NCBI RefSeq assembly: GCF_910577345.1
Contig: NZ_CAJTMT010000044.1
Coordinates: forward strand, 1-18,781
Length of the DNA: 18,781 bases
Source of the DNA: an uncultured Duncaniella sp.
GTDB taxonomy: Bacteria > Bacteroidota > Bacteroidia > Bacteroidales > Muribaculaceae
Direction of reading: 5' to 3'
This document shows positions 1-7,918 of this stretch, piece after piece. The translations under genes were made by a program, and so were the position numbers. Under the pieces are notes generated by a model. The model did not search any database. It was not told where the DNA came from and saw only the letters and a program-made list of their open reading frames with translations. Position 1 is the first letter of the stretch, and each line of letters starts with the position of its first letter.

Positions 1-1
1 G

Positions 2-2920
2 GCCTTCACCGGTTCGGCTACTGTTGTAGGTGCTGCTGAGATTGAGCAGTCGCAGGTGACAAATGCTCTCAATGCTCTTCAGGGTAAGGCTGCAGGTACT
101 CAGATATTCAACCAGTCAGGTCAGCCCGGCAGCGGTCCCTCGTCAATCGTAATCCGTGGTATTTCTTCACTCAACGCAGGCAACGACCCTCTTATCGTGC
201 TTGACGGTGTGCCCTACGGTGGTTCGATCAACAATATCAACACTGCTGACATCGAGTCAATGACCATCCTTAAGGATGCCGCTTCCAACGCACTCTACGG
301 TGCCCGTGGTGCCAACGGTGTCATCCTTATCACTACTAAGAAAGCCAAGAACGGCTCGAACGCGACCGTGACCCTCGATGCAAAATGGGGTCAGAACTCT
401 CGTGCTGTTCAGGATTACAACACAATCCAGGATCCCCGCCTCTATTACGAGACTTACTACACTTCGCTCTACAACTACTTTACGAACGAACGTGGCATGA
501 GCGCCAATCAGGCCTGGCAGACTGCCAATGCCAACCTCATCAACAGCAGCGACTACGGTCTCGGCTATCAGTCATTCCGCTATCCTGCCAATGAATATTT
601 CATCGGTCGTAACTGCAAGGTCAACCCTGCAGCCGTGCCGGGCAATACCGTCAGCTACAACGGTCAGGAATACTTCATCACTCCCGACAACTGGCTTGAC
701 GAAACATACCATCGCAGTCTCCGTCAGGAATACAATGTTTCTGTCTCCAACTCGACAGCTTCGACCAACTTCTATGCTTCAATCGGTTATCTGAAAAACG
801 AAGGTATCATCGACAATACTGACTACGAGCGTTTCACCGGCCGTCTTTCTGCCGACACTCAGGTGAAATCATGGCTTAAGGTTGGTGCAAACATGGCATA
901 CGCTCATACAGACAACAATGCAATGAGCTCTGACGGTTCAGCATCTTCTGTCGTGAACCCCCTCGGTATCGCCACCACCATCGCTCCTATCTATCCTATG
1001 TATATCCGTAATGGCAACGGTGAAATCATGAAGAATGCCGACGGCATGACTCTCTATGACTACGGTCAGGGCATGAACGCAGGTCTCAGCCGTCCCGGTG
1101 GAGCTGCATTCGGCAGCAACGGTGTCTCTTCGGTCCGTTACGATACAAACAACACTGAGGGCAATTCAGTAAATGCCACCGGCTATGCTGAAGTCCGTTT
1201 CCTCCGCGATTTCAAGTTCACTACAAACAACACAGTGTTTGTCAATGAATATCGTGGCACTCTCGTCAGCAACCCCCTTACAGAGTCAAATATCAGCGAA
1301 GGTGGTAAGGTCACAAAGACACACCAGCGCTATATGAACTACACCTATCAGCAGCTCCTCAACTGGAACCGCAAATTCGGTCTCCACGATGTTGCCATCC
1401 TCTTAGGCCACGAAAACAGTTGGATCAAGACAACTTATCTTGGTGCTGTCAGAACAAATATGTTCTCACCCGGCAACCACGAGCTCAACGGTGCAGTCAT
1501 CGACAATTCGATGGAATCATACACCACTTCATACGACAACGAAGGTTATTTCTTCCGCGCCCAGTATGACTACGACAGCAAGTATTTCGCTTCCGGTTCA
1601 TTCCGTCGCGATGCTTCTTCACGCTTCCATCCCGATCACCGTTGGGGTAACTTCTGGTCACTCGGTGGTGCATGGATCATCTCGAAGGAAGAGTGGTTCC
1701 AGGCTCCTTGGGTAGACCTCCTGAAACTTAAGGCTTCTTACGGTGAACAGGGCAACGACAACATCGGTAACTACCGCTACACCAACAACTACACAGTTGT
1801 CAACGTGAACGGCCAGCCTTCACTCTCTGCAAGCTCAGTCAAGGGTAACCCCGACATCACTTGGGAAAAGAACGGAAACTTCAACGTTGGCGTTGAATTC
1901 GGATTCTTCAACAACCGTCTCAACGGTAGCTTCGAAGGATTCTACCGCAAGACATCCGACATGCTCTATCAGAAGCCTCTCGCCGCCTCTTCAGGTTACT
2001 CCAACCAGTGGGAAAACTTCGGCGACATGACCAACGGTGGTATCGAACTTGACCTCTCAGGCCGCGTAATCGAAACCCGTGATTTCACATGGGATCTCAA
2101 CTTCAACCTCACCTGGTACAAGAATAAGGTGACACGCCTCCCCGAAACCAACAAGGGTAACTATGTCGAGGGCCACTATGGTACTGCTTCACGCGGTTTC
2201 TTCATTGCTGAAGGTCTGCCCCTCTATACCTACTACATGTACAAGTTCGCAGGTATCGATCAGGAAACCGGTGAGCCCCTCTTCTGGAAGAACGTCTACA
2301 AGACAGACGATGCAGGTAAAGTCGTGAATGATGCCGCCGGCAATCCCATCGTCGACTCACTTACCAAGGTCAAGTCAAACGAGGATCCCGACCAGTATCT
2401 CTGCGGTTCAGCAATTCCCAAGGCTTACGGCGGTTTCGGAACTTCATTCACATTCAAGGGCTTCGATCTCTCTCTTGACTTCACATACCAGATTGGCGGT
2501 AAAGTTATTGACTCCGACTATGGCGGCTACATGACAGCTCCTGTTTCAGGCCTGCGCGGAACCACCTACCACGCTGATATTCTCAACTCATGGACACCCG
2601 AGAATCCCTCATCGACAATTCCCCGTTTCCAGTTCGGTGATGATTTCATCTGCGGTTCGTCAAATATGTATCTTACCGATGCATCTTACCTCGCGCTTCA
2701 GAATGTCAACTTCGGCTACACTATCCCGAAATCACTCTGCCAGAAAGCTTTCCTCCAGAAAGTCCGCGTATATGTCAGCGGTGAAAACCTCTGGCTCTGG
2801 TCAAAGCGTCAGGGTCTCGATCCCCGTCAGTTCTCTCTCGGTGGCTTAAGTGTATCCGGTGGCAATACATACTATTCGGCCATCCGCACAGTATCCGGTG
2901 GCATAACAGTTACTTTCTAA
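2..2920 (+). CDS. SusC/RagA-family TonB-dependent outer-membrane transporter, 5' end missing
   Basis: This is the outer-membrane barrel of a SusCD nutrient importer, which takes up oligosaccharides or peptides using TonB energy. The frame is open from base 2 to the TAA at 2918-2920, giving 972 visible residues. It begins inside the plug domain (AFTGSATVVG), so the signal peptide, the carboxypeptidase-regulatory-like domain and the TonB box, roughly 100-140 residues in this family, lie outside the window. Plug hallmarks are visible within the first 120 residues: IVIRGISSLN, PLIVLDGVPYGG, IESMTILKDAASNALYGARG and GVILITTKK. The barrel follows, and the protein ends in the aromatic GGITVTF typical of outer-membrane barrels. 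A susD-like gene starts 20 bases downstream. The substrate cannot be inferred because no enzymes are adjacent. The family call is very secure. Confidence 0.97.
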   Translation, partial: AFTGSATVVGAAEIEQSQVTNALNALQGKAAGTQIFNQSGQPGSGPSSIVIRGISSLNAGNDPLIVLDGVPYGGSINNINTADIESMTILKDAASNALYGARGANGVILITTKKAKNGSNATVTLDAKWGQNSRAVQDYNTIQDPRLYYETYYTSLYNYFTNERGMSANQAWQTANANLINSSDYGLGYQSFRYPANEYFIGRNCKVNPAAVPGNTVSYNGQEYFITPDNWLDETYHRSLRQEYNVSVSNSTASTNFYASIGYLKNEGIIDNTDYERFTGRLSADTQVKSWLKVGANMAYAHTDNNAMSSDGSASSVVNPLGIATTIAPIYPMYIRNGNGEIMKNADGMTLYDYGQGMNAGLSRPGGAAFGSNGVSSVRYDTNNTEGNSVNATGYAEVRFLRDFKFTTNNTVFVNEYRGTLVSNPLTESNISEGGKVTKTHQRYMNYTYQQLLNWNRKFGLHDVAILLGHENSWIKTTYLGAVRTNMFSPGNHELNGAVIDNSMESYTTSYDNEGYFFRAQYDYDSKYFASGSFRRDASSRFHPDHRWGNFWSLGGAWIISKEEWFQAPWVDLLKLKASYGEQGNDNIGNYRYTNNYTVVNVNGQPSLSASSVKGNPDITWEKNGNFNVGVEFGFFNNRLNGSFEGFYRKTSDMLYQKPLAASSGYSNQWENFGDMTNGGIELDLSGRVIETRDFTWDLNFNLTWYKNKVTRLPETNKGNYVEGHYGTASRGFFIAEGLPLYTYYMYKFAGIDQETGEPLFWKNVYKTDDAGKVVNDAAGNPIVDSLTKVKSNEDPDQYLCGSAIPKAYGGFGTSFTFKGFDLSLDFTYQIGGKVIDSDYGGYMTAPVSGLRGTTYHADILNSWTPENPSSTIPRFQFGDDFICGSSNMYLTDASYLALQNVNFGYTIPKSLCQKAFLQKVRVYVSGENLWLWSKRQGLDPRQFSLGGLSVSGGNTYYSAIRTVSGGITVTF

Positions 2921-2939
2921 CCAAACTCTGCTATTCACA

Positions 2940-4553
2940 ATGAAAAATATATTCAAAAAACTCGCGGTACTGGCTGTGGCCACCCCGATGCTTACGGGAT
3001 GTATCGAGGAGACATTCCCGACAAACGGTGTCACCACCGAGCAGGTTGCCGATTCATCCAAATCACTTGAATCAATCGTGAAGGGTATGCCTGCCTACAT
3101 GAAAAAATGGCATGTATGGTCGACAAATGCCTTTGACTTCGGCTATCCTTCAGTGTTCATCGCGCTCAACCTCATGACCAATGACATGATTCAGCCCTAC
3201 AACGGCTATCAGCACTTCATGTATTGGCAGGAAGTGACCATCTCCATTGACCCCGGCTACCTTCTTTCGCAGATCAACTGGTATTACCTCAATTTCCAGG
3301 TAAAGGCTGCAAATGAGGTTATCGGTATGCTTCCCAATCCTGAATCTGACGAACAGATCAAATTTCTCGCAGAAGCATTGACCTACCGCTCGGCAACATA
3401 TCTCGACATGGCCCGTATCTACGAGTTCCTCCCCAACGAGACTGTCAGCGCGATAAACTCTGCAGGCAATGATGTGACCGGTCTTACCGTCCCCTACGTT
3501 ACTCCTGATATGACAAGCGATCAGCTCTCCAACAATCCCCGTCTTCCCCACGAGGAGATGATGAAGAATCTTGTCGCAGACCTCACTCGTGCCGAAGAGC
3601 TCTTCAAATCCACCTCATCTGCACGTGAGTCGAAGGTATTCCCTGACCTCGCTGTAGTCTACGGTCTTCTTGCCCGTGCCTATATGTGGGATGAGAACTA
3701 TGCAAAAGCTGCTGAATATGCCCGCTTGGCTATCAACACAGGTTCACAGTACCGTCCCCTTACCGAGACAGAATGGCTCGACAAGGCAAACGGTTTCAAC
3801 AATTCCTCATTTGATTCCTGGATGTGGGCCATCCAGTATGAAAGCAATGACGACCCTGTCACCACAGGTCAGTCTTCAAACTGGGCAAGCTTCATGTGCT
3901 CTGAAACCAATATCGGTTACAATGGTCAGTATGGCACAAACATGATGATCGACGCCGCTCTCTATTCATCAATTGATGACTCTGACTGGCGCAAGCTCTC
4001 ATGGAAAGCTCCGGCAGGCAGCTTCCTCTCAGGTCAGGAGCCTTACATCTCTTCGGCCAAGGGTGCGACACTCATGGACTACACAAGTATCAAGTTCCGT
4101 CCGGGCAACGGTTCGGTTTCGGATCGCGCAACAGCTTTTGCAGTCGCTCTTCCCTTGATGCGTATCGAGGAAATGTATCTCATCGAAGCTGAGGCAACAG
4201 CCCATTCAAACCCGACTGAGGGCAAGAAACTTCTCGAAAACTTCATGAAGCAGTATCGTTATGACACATACGCTTGCCTTGCTACAGACAGCGAAGGTGT
4301 CGTTGACGAATGTTTCAAGCAGAAGCGTATCGAGTTCTGGGGTGAGAACATTATCTTCTTTGACTACAAGCGTCTCAACAAGGGTGTGACCCGCGCTTAC
4401 GACGGTTCAAACTGGCCCGCTGCCGCCCAATACAATACTAATGGCCGTCCCGGATGGATGAACCTTCCCTTCGTTGACTATGAAGGAAACTTCAACAAGG
4501 GCGTGGAGGGTTACCTGAATCCTGCCGTCGGTGATAAATTCGATCCCGCGTAA
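2940..4553 (+). CDS. SusD/RagB-family surface lipoprotein, partner of the upstream SusC
   Basis: SusD-like proteins form the extracellular lid on the SusC barrel and bind the substrate. The protein has 537 residues, a normal length for the family. It starts with a lipoprotein signal peptide (MKNIFKKLAVLAVATPMLTG) with the lipobox cysteine at residue 21, followed by the acidic IEE, which fits export to the cell surface. Family features are the helical segment with EALTYRSATYLDMARIYEF near residues 140-160, the RIEEMYLIEAEA segment and the C-terminal KQKRIEFWGENIIFFDYKRL motif. The start ATG lies 19 bases after the susC stop, so the two genes are surely co-transcribed. No Shine-Dalgarno sequence is visible, as usual in Bacteroidota. 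Confidence 0.96.
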   Translation: MKNIFKKLAVLAVATPMLTGCIEETFPTNGVTTEQVADSSKSLESIVKGMPAYMKKWHVWSTNAFDFGYPSVFIALNLMTNDMIQPYNGYQHFMYWQEVTISIDPGYLLSQINWYYLNFQVKAANEVIGMLPNPESDEQIKFLAEALTYRSATYLDMARIYEFLPNETVSAINSAGNDVTGLTVPYVTPDMTSDQLSNNPRLPHEEMMKNLVADLTRAEELFKSTSSARESKVFPDLAVVYGLLARAYMWDENYAKAAEYARLAINTGSQYRPLTETEWLDKANGFNNSSFDSWMWAIQYESNDDPVTTGQSSNWASFMCSETNIGYNGQYGTNMMIDAALYSSIDDSDWRKLSWKAPAGSFLSGQEPYISSAKGATLMDYTSIKFRPGNGSVSDRATAFAVALPLMRIEEMYLIEAEATAHSNPTEGKKLLENFMKQYRYDTYACLATDSEGVVDECFKQKRIEFWGENIIFFDYKRLNKGVTRAYDGSNWPAAAQYNTNGRPGWMNLPFVDYEGNFNKGVEGYLNPAVGDKFDPA

Positions 4554-4574
4554 ATAATAAACTGATTACTACCA

Positions 4575-5435
4575 ATGAAACTCAATAAATTATTTTCAAT
4601 CTTAGGCCTGGCCTCAGCCATTGCGTTCACAGCGTGTACGGATGAGGTGGAGTATACTCCCGCCAAGGCCGTAAACACCCCCGGTGTTTACTTCCCGACT
4701 GACAACGAGATCAATTTCACAATCGATGATCAGGCCGGTGCCCAGACTATAAATATTTTCCGTCAGAACACAGAAGGTGAACTTGTCGTTTCCCTTCAGG
4801 CTTCAGGCGATACCGACAAGTTCTCTGTACCTGCAACGGTTACATTTGCCGGAGGTTCAGAAACCGCCACAATCGCAATCACTCCGCTTGTGGAGCAGAT
4901 GGAAAACTTCACCACTTATACAATTGGTCTGACTGTGGATGATGAATTCACATCTCCCTATCTTCTCGCCACATGGGAAGGCACATTCACATTCGCTGTT
5001 GGTGAGGAATGGGCTACACTCGGCAATTGTGTATTTACCGATGATGCTGTCGGTCCTCTGTTCAACAATCCCTGTCTCTCATGGGATGTGGAAATTCAGG
5101 AACACGCACAGACTCCCGGTCTCTACCGTCTCGTGAACCCCTACGGATGTGAGACTTCTCCGTTCAAGAAATATTGTGTTCTTTCCGAGAACTATGTGGT
5201 TGTCAATGCAACCAACCCTGAAAAGGTTTATTTCGGTGAGAATCCCAATGAGAAAACGACAACCGGTGTCGATATGGGCTACGGTGTGATGACTCTCGGC
5301 CTTCAGGCTTATGGTACTTTGGCCAACGGTAAAATCACATGGCCTGTAAAGGGTCTTGCCATATTTGACAATGATGGTGGTTACTACGCAAACCAGAGCG
5401 GTGCATTCTGTATCGACCTTTCAGGACTCAAATAA
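4575..5435 (+). CDS. Surface lipoprotein of unknown function, third gene of the left SusCD operon
   Basis: The protein has 286 residues with a clear lipoprotein signal (MKLNKLFSILGLASAIAFTA, then Cys21, then the acidic TDEVE), so it is probably displayed on the surface. Residues of about 35-130 look like a beta-sandwich of alternating strands (INFTIDDQAG, ATVTFAGGSETATIAITPL) resembling Calx-beta or other Ig-like folds. The C-terminal half, from about residue 140, is a separate, aromatic- and glycine-rich beta region that includes YGVMTLGLQAYG and a NDGGYY motif. By position (21 bases after susD, just before the terminator) it fits the SusE/SusF slot of auxiliary glycan-binding lipoproteins, but I see no clear SusE or SusF homology. 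No catalytic motif is recognisable. The role in substrate capture is inference from context. Confidence 0.85.
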   Translation: MKLNKLFSILGLASAIAFTACTDEVEYTPAKAVNTPGVYFPTDNEINFTIDDQAGAQTINIFRQNTEGELVVSLQASGDTDKFSVPATVTFAGGSETATIAITPLVEQMENFTTYTIGLTVDDEFTSPYLLATWEGTFTFAVGEEWATLGNCVFTDDAVGPLFNNPCLSWDVEIQEHAQTPGLYRLVNPYGCETSPFKKYCVLSENYVVVNATNPEKVYFGENPNEKTTTGVDMGYGVMTLGLQAYGTLANGKITWPVKGLAIFDNDGGYYANQSGAFCIDLSGLK

Positions 5436-5460
5436 AAACAGAGTTTTTTAAACTAATGCT

Positions 5461-5500
5461 ACACCCACACTATATCTTTTGTAGTGTGGGTGTTTTGTTT
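5461..5500 (+). terminator. Rho-independent terminator of the left SusCD operon
   Basis: A perfect 12-bp stem (ACACCCACACTA at 5461-5472 with TAGTGTGGGTGT at 5482-5493) encloses a 9-nt loop and is followed at once by TTTGTTTGTTT. It lies 25 bases after the stop of the third operon gene and is the clearest intrinsic terminator in the window. Confidence 0.93.
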
Positions 5501-5547
5501 GTTTAAAGTACCTGATTTCTTGATTCGTATCTAATAACAGAATCCGG

Positions 5548-5720
5548 GTACACAAATTCAAAAAACGACATAAATGACAGTTTATCATTTTTTTCAGCAT
5601 CTAATGAGAGTTGCTGATTATGGAAAATCTGTCATTTATGTCGTTTTTGAATTTATGTACCAACTGTTTCCGTACCCGATGGAGTTCATCGGGCATACGC
5701 GCTGCAGCGCGTCCCTACAA
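5548..5720. repeat. Composite hairpin element A (inner hairpin plus one REP-like arm)
   Basis: The inner part is a near-perfect inverted repeat of 33 and 32 nt (5548-5580 with 5629-5660, GTACAYAAATTC ends, one indel and one mismatch) around a 48-nt loop. The loop shares the words TTCAGCATC and GCTGATTAT with the element at 14159-14268, so the whole unit is a dispersed repeat and not just two stems. A 36-nt REP-like palindrome follows at 5685-5720 (reverse orientation, with ACGCGCTGCAGCGCGT inside). The matching left arm is absent. A small 7-bp stem, CCCGATG with CATCGGG (5675-5693), abuts the right arm. The element fills the gap between two convergent genes. Confidence 0.9.
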
Positions 5721-5768
5721 ATGCCGGTTCGATAGTCGTTGTTGGCAACAGTGGTGATGGGAGGAATG

Positions 5769-6422
5769 TCATTCTTTCCCGACGAGGCGGAAAGTGTGGC
5801 CGTCGTAATGGAAGTCGAGGAGGTTCATGGTGTGGAGGCGGATGACCATGTCTTCTGCCGTCGCACGGGAAACACGGGCTGCAAGCATGAAATCCTCGAA
5901 AGCCGTCGGTCCCTCCTCCATCATAGCAATCAACCGCTGTTCAGCTTCGGAAAGCGAGAGGATGCAACCTTCCGAACCGGCCGATGCGATCCATGCGCGC
6001 ACCATAAGGTCGGGAGCTGCGATATTCTCATCCTTCACGCGGTAATAGGCACGGCGCGAACCGTCAGCTTCAAGAACCACGACCGGGCGCTCTGTGGCGC
6101 GGTCGATCTCGATGCGAAGGACAATCCGGTCGCCCTCGGTGCGGAAAGCGGTGACGCGTATCTGCTGCGCAGGACGGCAATACATCTCGGCAGCCTGTTC
6201 GATCACATAGATGTCCTCCTCGTTGCGCACACCTGCAATCACGCCATTGTCCTTCACCCCGACGAGCAGACGGCCACCGTCGTTGTTGGCGAAAGCCGAG
6301 ATGCTGCGGGCAATCTTGCGCGCGTCGGAGATGGCAAATTTGAAGTCCTGATGCTCATGCTCACCCTCTTCGATGAGTGAGGCGATGTAGAATTTACCCT
6401 TTATTCCTTTCAGATCCTTCAT
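5769..6422 (-). CDS. AlbA_2 / Schlafen-type (divergent AAA_4) domain protein with C-terminal winged helix
   Basis: The protein has 217 residues from the ATG at 6420-6422. A GTG one codon upstream (6425) is also possible. Residues of about 18-130 match the AlbA_2 (PF04326) pattern: the charged EHQDFKF entry, KIARSISAFANNDGGRLLVGV at about 36-56, then VKDNGVIAGV. The C-terminal 70 residues (SLSEAEQRLIAMMEEG, then VSRATAEDMVIRLHTM) look like a winged-helix module. Such proteins are usually annotated as putative DNA-binding or ATP-binding and are suspected regulators; no reaction is known from the sequence. The start codon overlaps the luxS stop by one base (TGATG), so translation is probably coupled to luxS. 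It is the last gene of the leftward cluster. Confidence 0.88.
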   Translation of the reverse strand: MKDLKGIKGKFYIASLIEEGEHEHQDFKFAISDARKIARSISAFANNDGGRLLVGVKDNGVIAGVRNEEDIYVIEQAAEMYCRPAQQIRVTAFRTEGDRIVLRIEIDRATERPVVVLEADGSRRAYYRVKDENIAAPDLMVRAWIASAGSEGCILSLSEAEQRLIAMMEEGPTAFEDFMLAARVSRATAEDMVIRLHTMNLLDFHYDGHTFRLVGKE

Positions 6423-6904
6423 CACTGCGGATAGACGAGGTTTTCAGGCTTGATGTCGGTGAGCACTTCGTCGAGATATGTGCGTGCGGCCTCGCGCGCG
6501 GCTTGGAGGTCCATGAACGACCAGTTGCCGCAATCCTTGGGACTTGCGCCGGGGACCTCGCCCTCGAAATCAGCGACAAAACTCATGGTATCGCGCAGAA
6601 GACCGACCACTTCACGGCTGTCGAGTTCGCCCTGCACAATCATATAGTTGCCGGTGCAGCAACCCATCGGTCCCCAGTAGACGATGCGGTCTTTCCATTC
6701 GGGATTATTGCGGAGATATGTGGCTGCAAGATGCTCGAGAGCGTGGAGTGCTTCGGGCGAGAGTGCAGCCTGTCGGTTGGGTTCAGTCATGCGCACATCA
6801 AAGGTGGTGATGACATCGCCTGAGGGAGTGGCATCACGACGCGAAACATACACTCCCCGCAGGAGGCGGTTGTGGTCTATGGTAAAGCTGGGTATTTTTT
6901 TCAT
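6422..6904 (-). CDS. luxS: S-ribosylhomocysteine lyase (AI-2 synthase)
   Basis: LuxS cleaves S-ribosylhomocysteine to homocysteine and 4,5-dihydroxy-2,3-pentanedione, the precursor of autoinducer-2. The protein has 160 residues, the standard length. The metal-binding HxxEH motif is at His54 and His58 (HALEH), and the third ligand is Cys125 in KDCGNW. The active-site cysteine is Cys82 in GPMGCCTGNY. FDVRMTEPN (35-43) carries the conserved substrate-site arginine. One oddity is a second cysteine, Cys83, where many family members have Arg or Gln (GCRTG or GCQTG). The protein acts in the cytoplasm as a Zn/Fe-dependent homodimer in the family. It overlaps the downstream AlbA_2 gene by one base. 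The functional partner mtnN is upstream but separated by repeat element B. Confidence 0.97.
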   Translation of the reverse strand: MKKIPSFTIDHNRLLRGVYVSRRDATPSGDVITTFDVRMTEPNRQAALSPEALHALEHLAATYLRNNPEWKDRIVYWGPMGCCTGNYMIVQGELDSREVVGLLRDTMSFVADFEGEVPGASPKDCGNWSFMDLQAAREAARTYLDEVLTDIKPENLVYPQ

Positions 6905-6934
6905 TTTATTGCATATATAGTGGTATCCATCTCA

Positions 6935-7151
6935 TTGTAGGGACGCGCTGTAGCGCGTATGCCAAGTGAAAGTATGAGAGGTACATAAATTCAGAATTGA
7001 CATAAATGACTGATTATTATTTACAGCGAATAATGTTATTCAATAATTGTAAGAAGACAGTCATTTATGTCATTTTTGAATTTATGTAACTTTATTTCTA
7101 TTTCATGTGAAAATTTTCATCGGGCATACGCGCTACAGCGCGTCCCTACAA
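6935..7151. repeat. Composite hairpin element B (inverted REP-like arms around an inner hairpin)
   Basis: Two 36-nt REP-like arms lie in inverted orientation at 6935-6970 and 7116-7151. They match perfectly over 30 bp at the outer side and each holds the near-palindrome ACGCGCTGTAGCGCGT. Between them lies an imperfect inner hairpin (GTACATAAATTC at 6981 pairing with the segment ending at 7089, both arms containing GACATAAATGAC). The inner loop differs from that of the elements at 5548 and 14159. The element occupies the gap between mtnN and luxS, genes that are expected to be co-transcribed. Confidence 0.9.
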
Positions 7152-7174
7152 TTCAATTTATAGAATTATATTAT

Positions 7175-7843
7175 TCAATTGATAGAATTAAGTATTTCCT
7201 TCACAATTGCGAATGACTTCTGCGGCGCTTCCTGCCAGAAGTCCTCATACTGGCGCGAATTGTCGTGGGAACACCACGGTGAGTCGCTGATGACGCGCAT
7301 ACACATGAAAGGAACTCCGCGCAGATTGCACACCTGGGCGATGGCTGCCGACTCCATGTCGATAGCCATGACGTCGGGGAAATGTCCACGGATTGTGTCA
7401 ACCTCATTTTTGGAGGATATGAAGAGCTCACCTGATGCAATCAGACCGACCTTAACACCATCCGTCTCCTTGATGGCCGGGAGTTTGGCTGGGAAGAAGC
7501 GTGGAGAACCGGGGACATGTCCCCACTCTTCGCCGATACACCAGAAATCATGGTGCACGAGGCGGTCGGCTATCACCATGTCCATGACAGCAACTTCATC
7601 GCCCGCACCGGCGGCAACGCCTGTGTTGATGACGAGGTCGGGAGCGAATGCGTCGATGAGGCTGACCGCACCGACGGCAGCATTGACCTTGCCGATGCCG
7701 CATTGCATGACAGCGACTTCATTTTCGCCGATGAATCCACGATGATATGTGATGGAACCGCTGCTGACGGTCGTCGCATCAGAGAGGAGGGGAAGTATCA
7801 GGGCCTGCTCTTTCTGCATGGCCACAATTATGCCTATTTTCAT
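7175..7843 (-). CDS. mtnN: 5'-methylthioadenosine/S-adenosylhomocysteine nucleosidase
   Basis: This enzyme (Pfs) removes adenine from S-adenosylhomocysteine and methylthioadenosine, supplying S-ribosylhomocysteine for LuxS. The protein has 222 residues, close to the usual 230. The N-terminal MKIGIIVAMQKE holds the catalytic-site Glu12. The phosphorylase-fold INTGVAAGAG is at 72-81. IDMESAAIAQV carries the ribose-binding Glu164, and RVISDSP carries the catalytic Asp187. It starts 75 bases downstream of the tatC stop and probably belongs to the same leftward transcript. Repeat element B separates it from luxS, 270 bases further on. Pairing of pfs with luxS is known in Porphyromonas, so the order itself is expected. 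Confidence 0.96.
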   Translation of the reverse strand: MKIGIIVAMQKEQALILPLLSDATTVSSGSITYHRGFIGENEVAVMQCGIGKVNAAVGAVSLIDAFAPDLVINTGVAAGAGDEVAVMDMVIADRLVHHDFWCIGEEWGHVPGSPRFFPAKLPAIKETDGVKVGLIASGELFISSKNEVDTIRGHFPDVMAIDMESAAIAQVCNLRGVPFMCMRVISDSPWCSHDNSRQYEDFWQEAPQKSFAIVKEILNSIN

Positions 7844-7918
7844 TTTATGGATATACTGAAATTAAGGATATATTAGAATTTTACAAGATGATTACAGTCG
7901 GTTGTATAGCGGCATGTG

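Noticed and set aside
5739..6823. Open frames on the + strand opposite the AlbA_2 gene and luxS
   Set aside because: They mirror two well-supported genes and show no motifs of their own.
6935..7151. Insertion sequence or miniature transposon with coding capacity
   Set aside because: No transposase frame lies between the arms, and no convincing target-site duplication could be recognised. The element is better described as REP-like.
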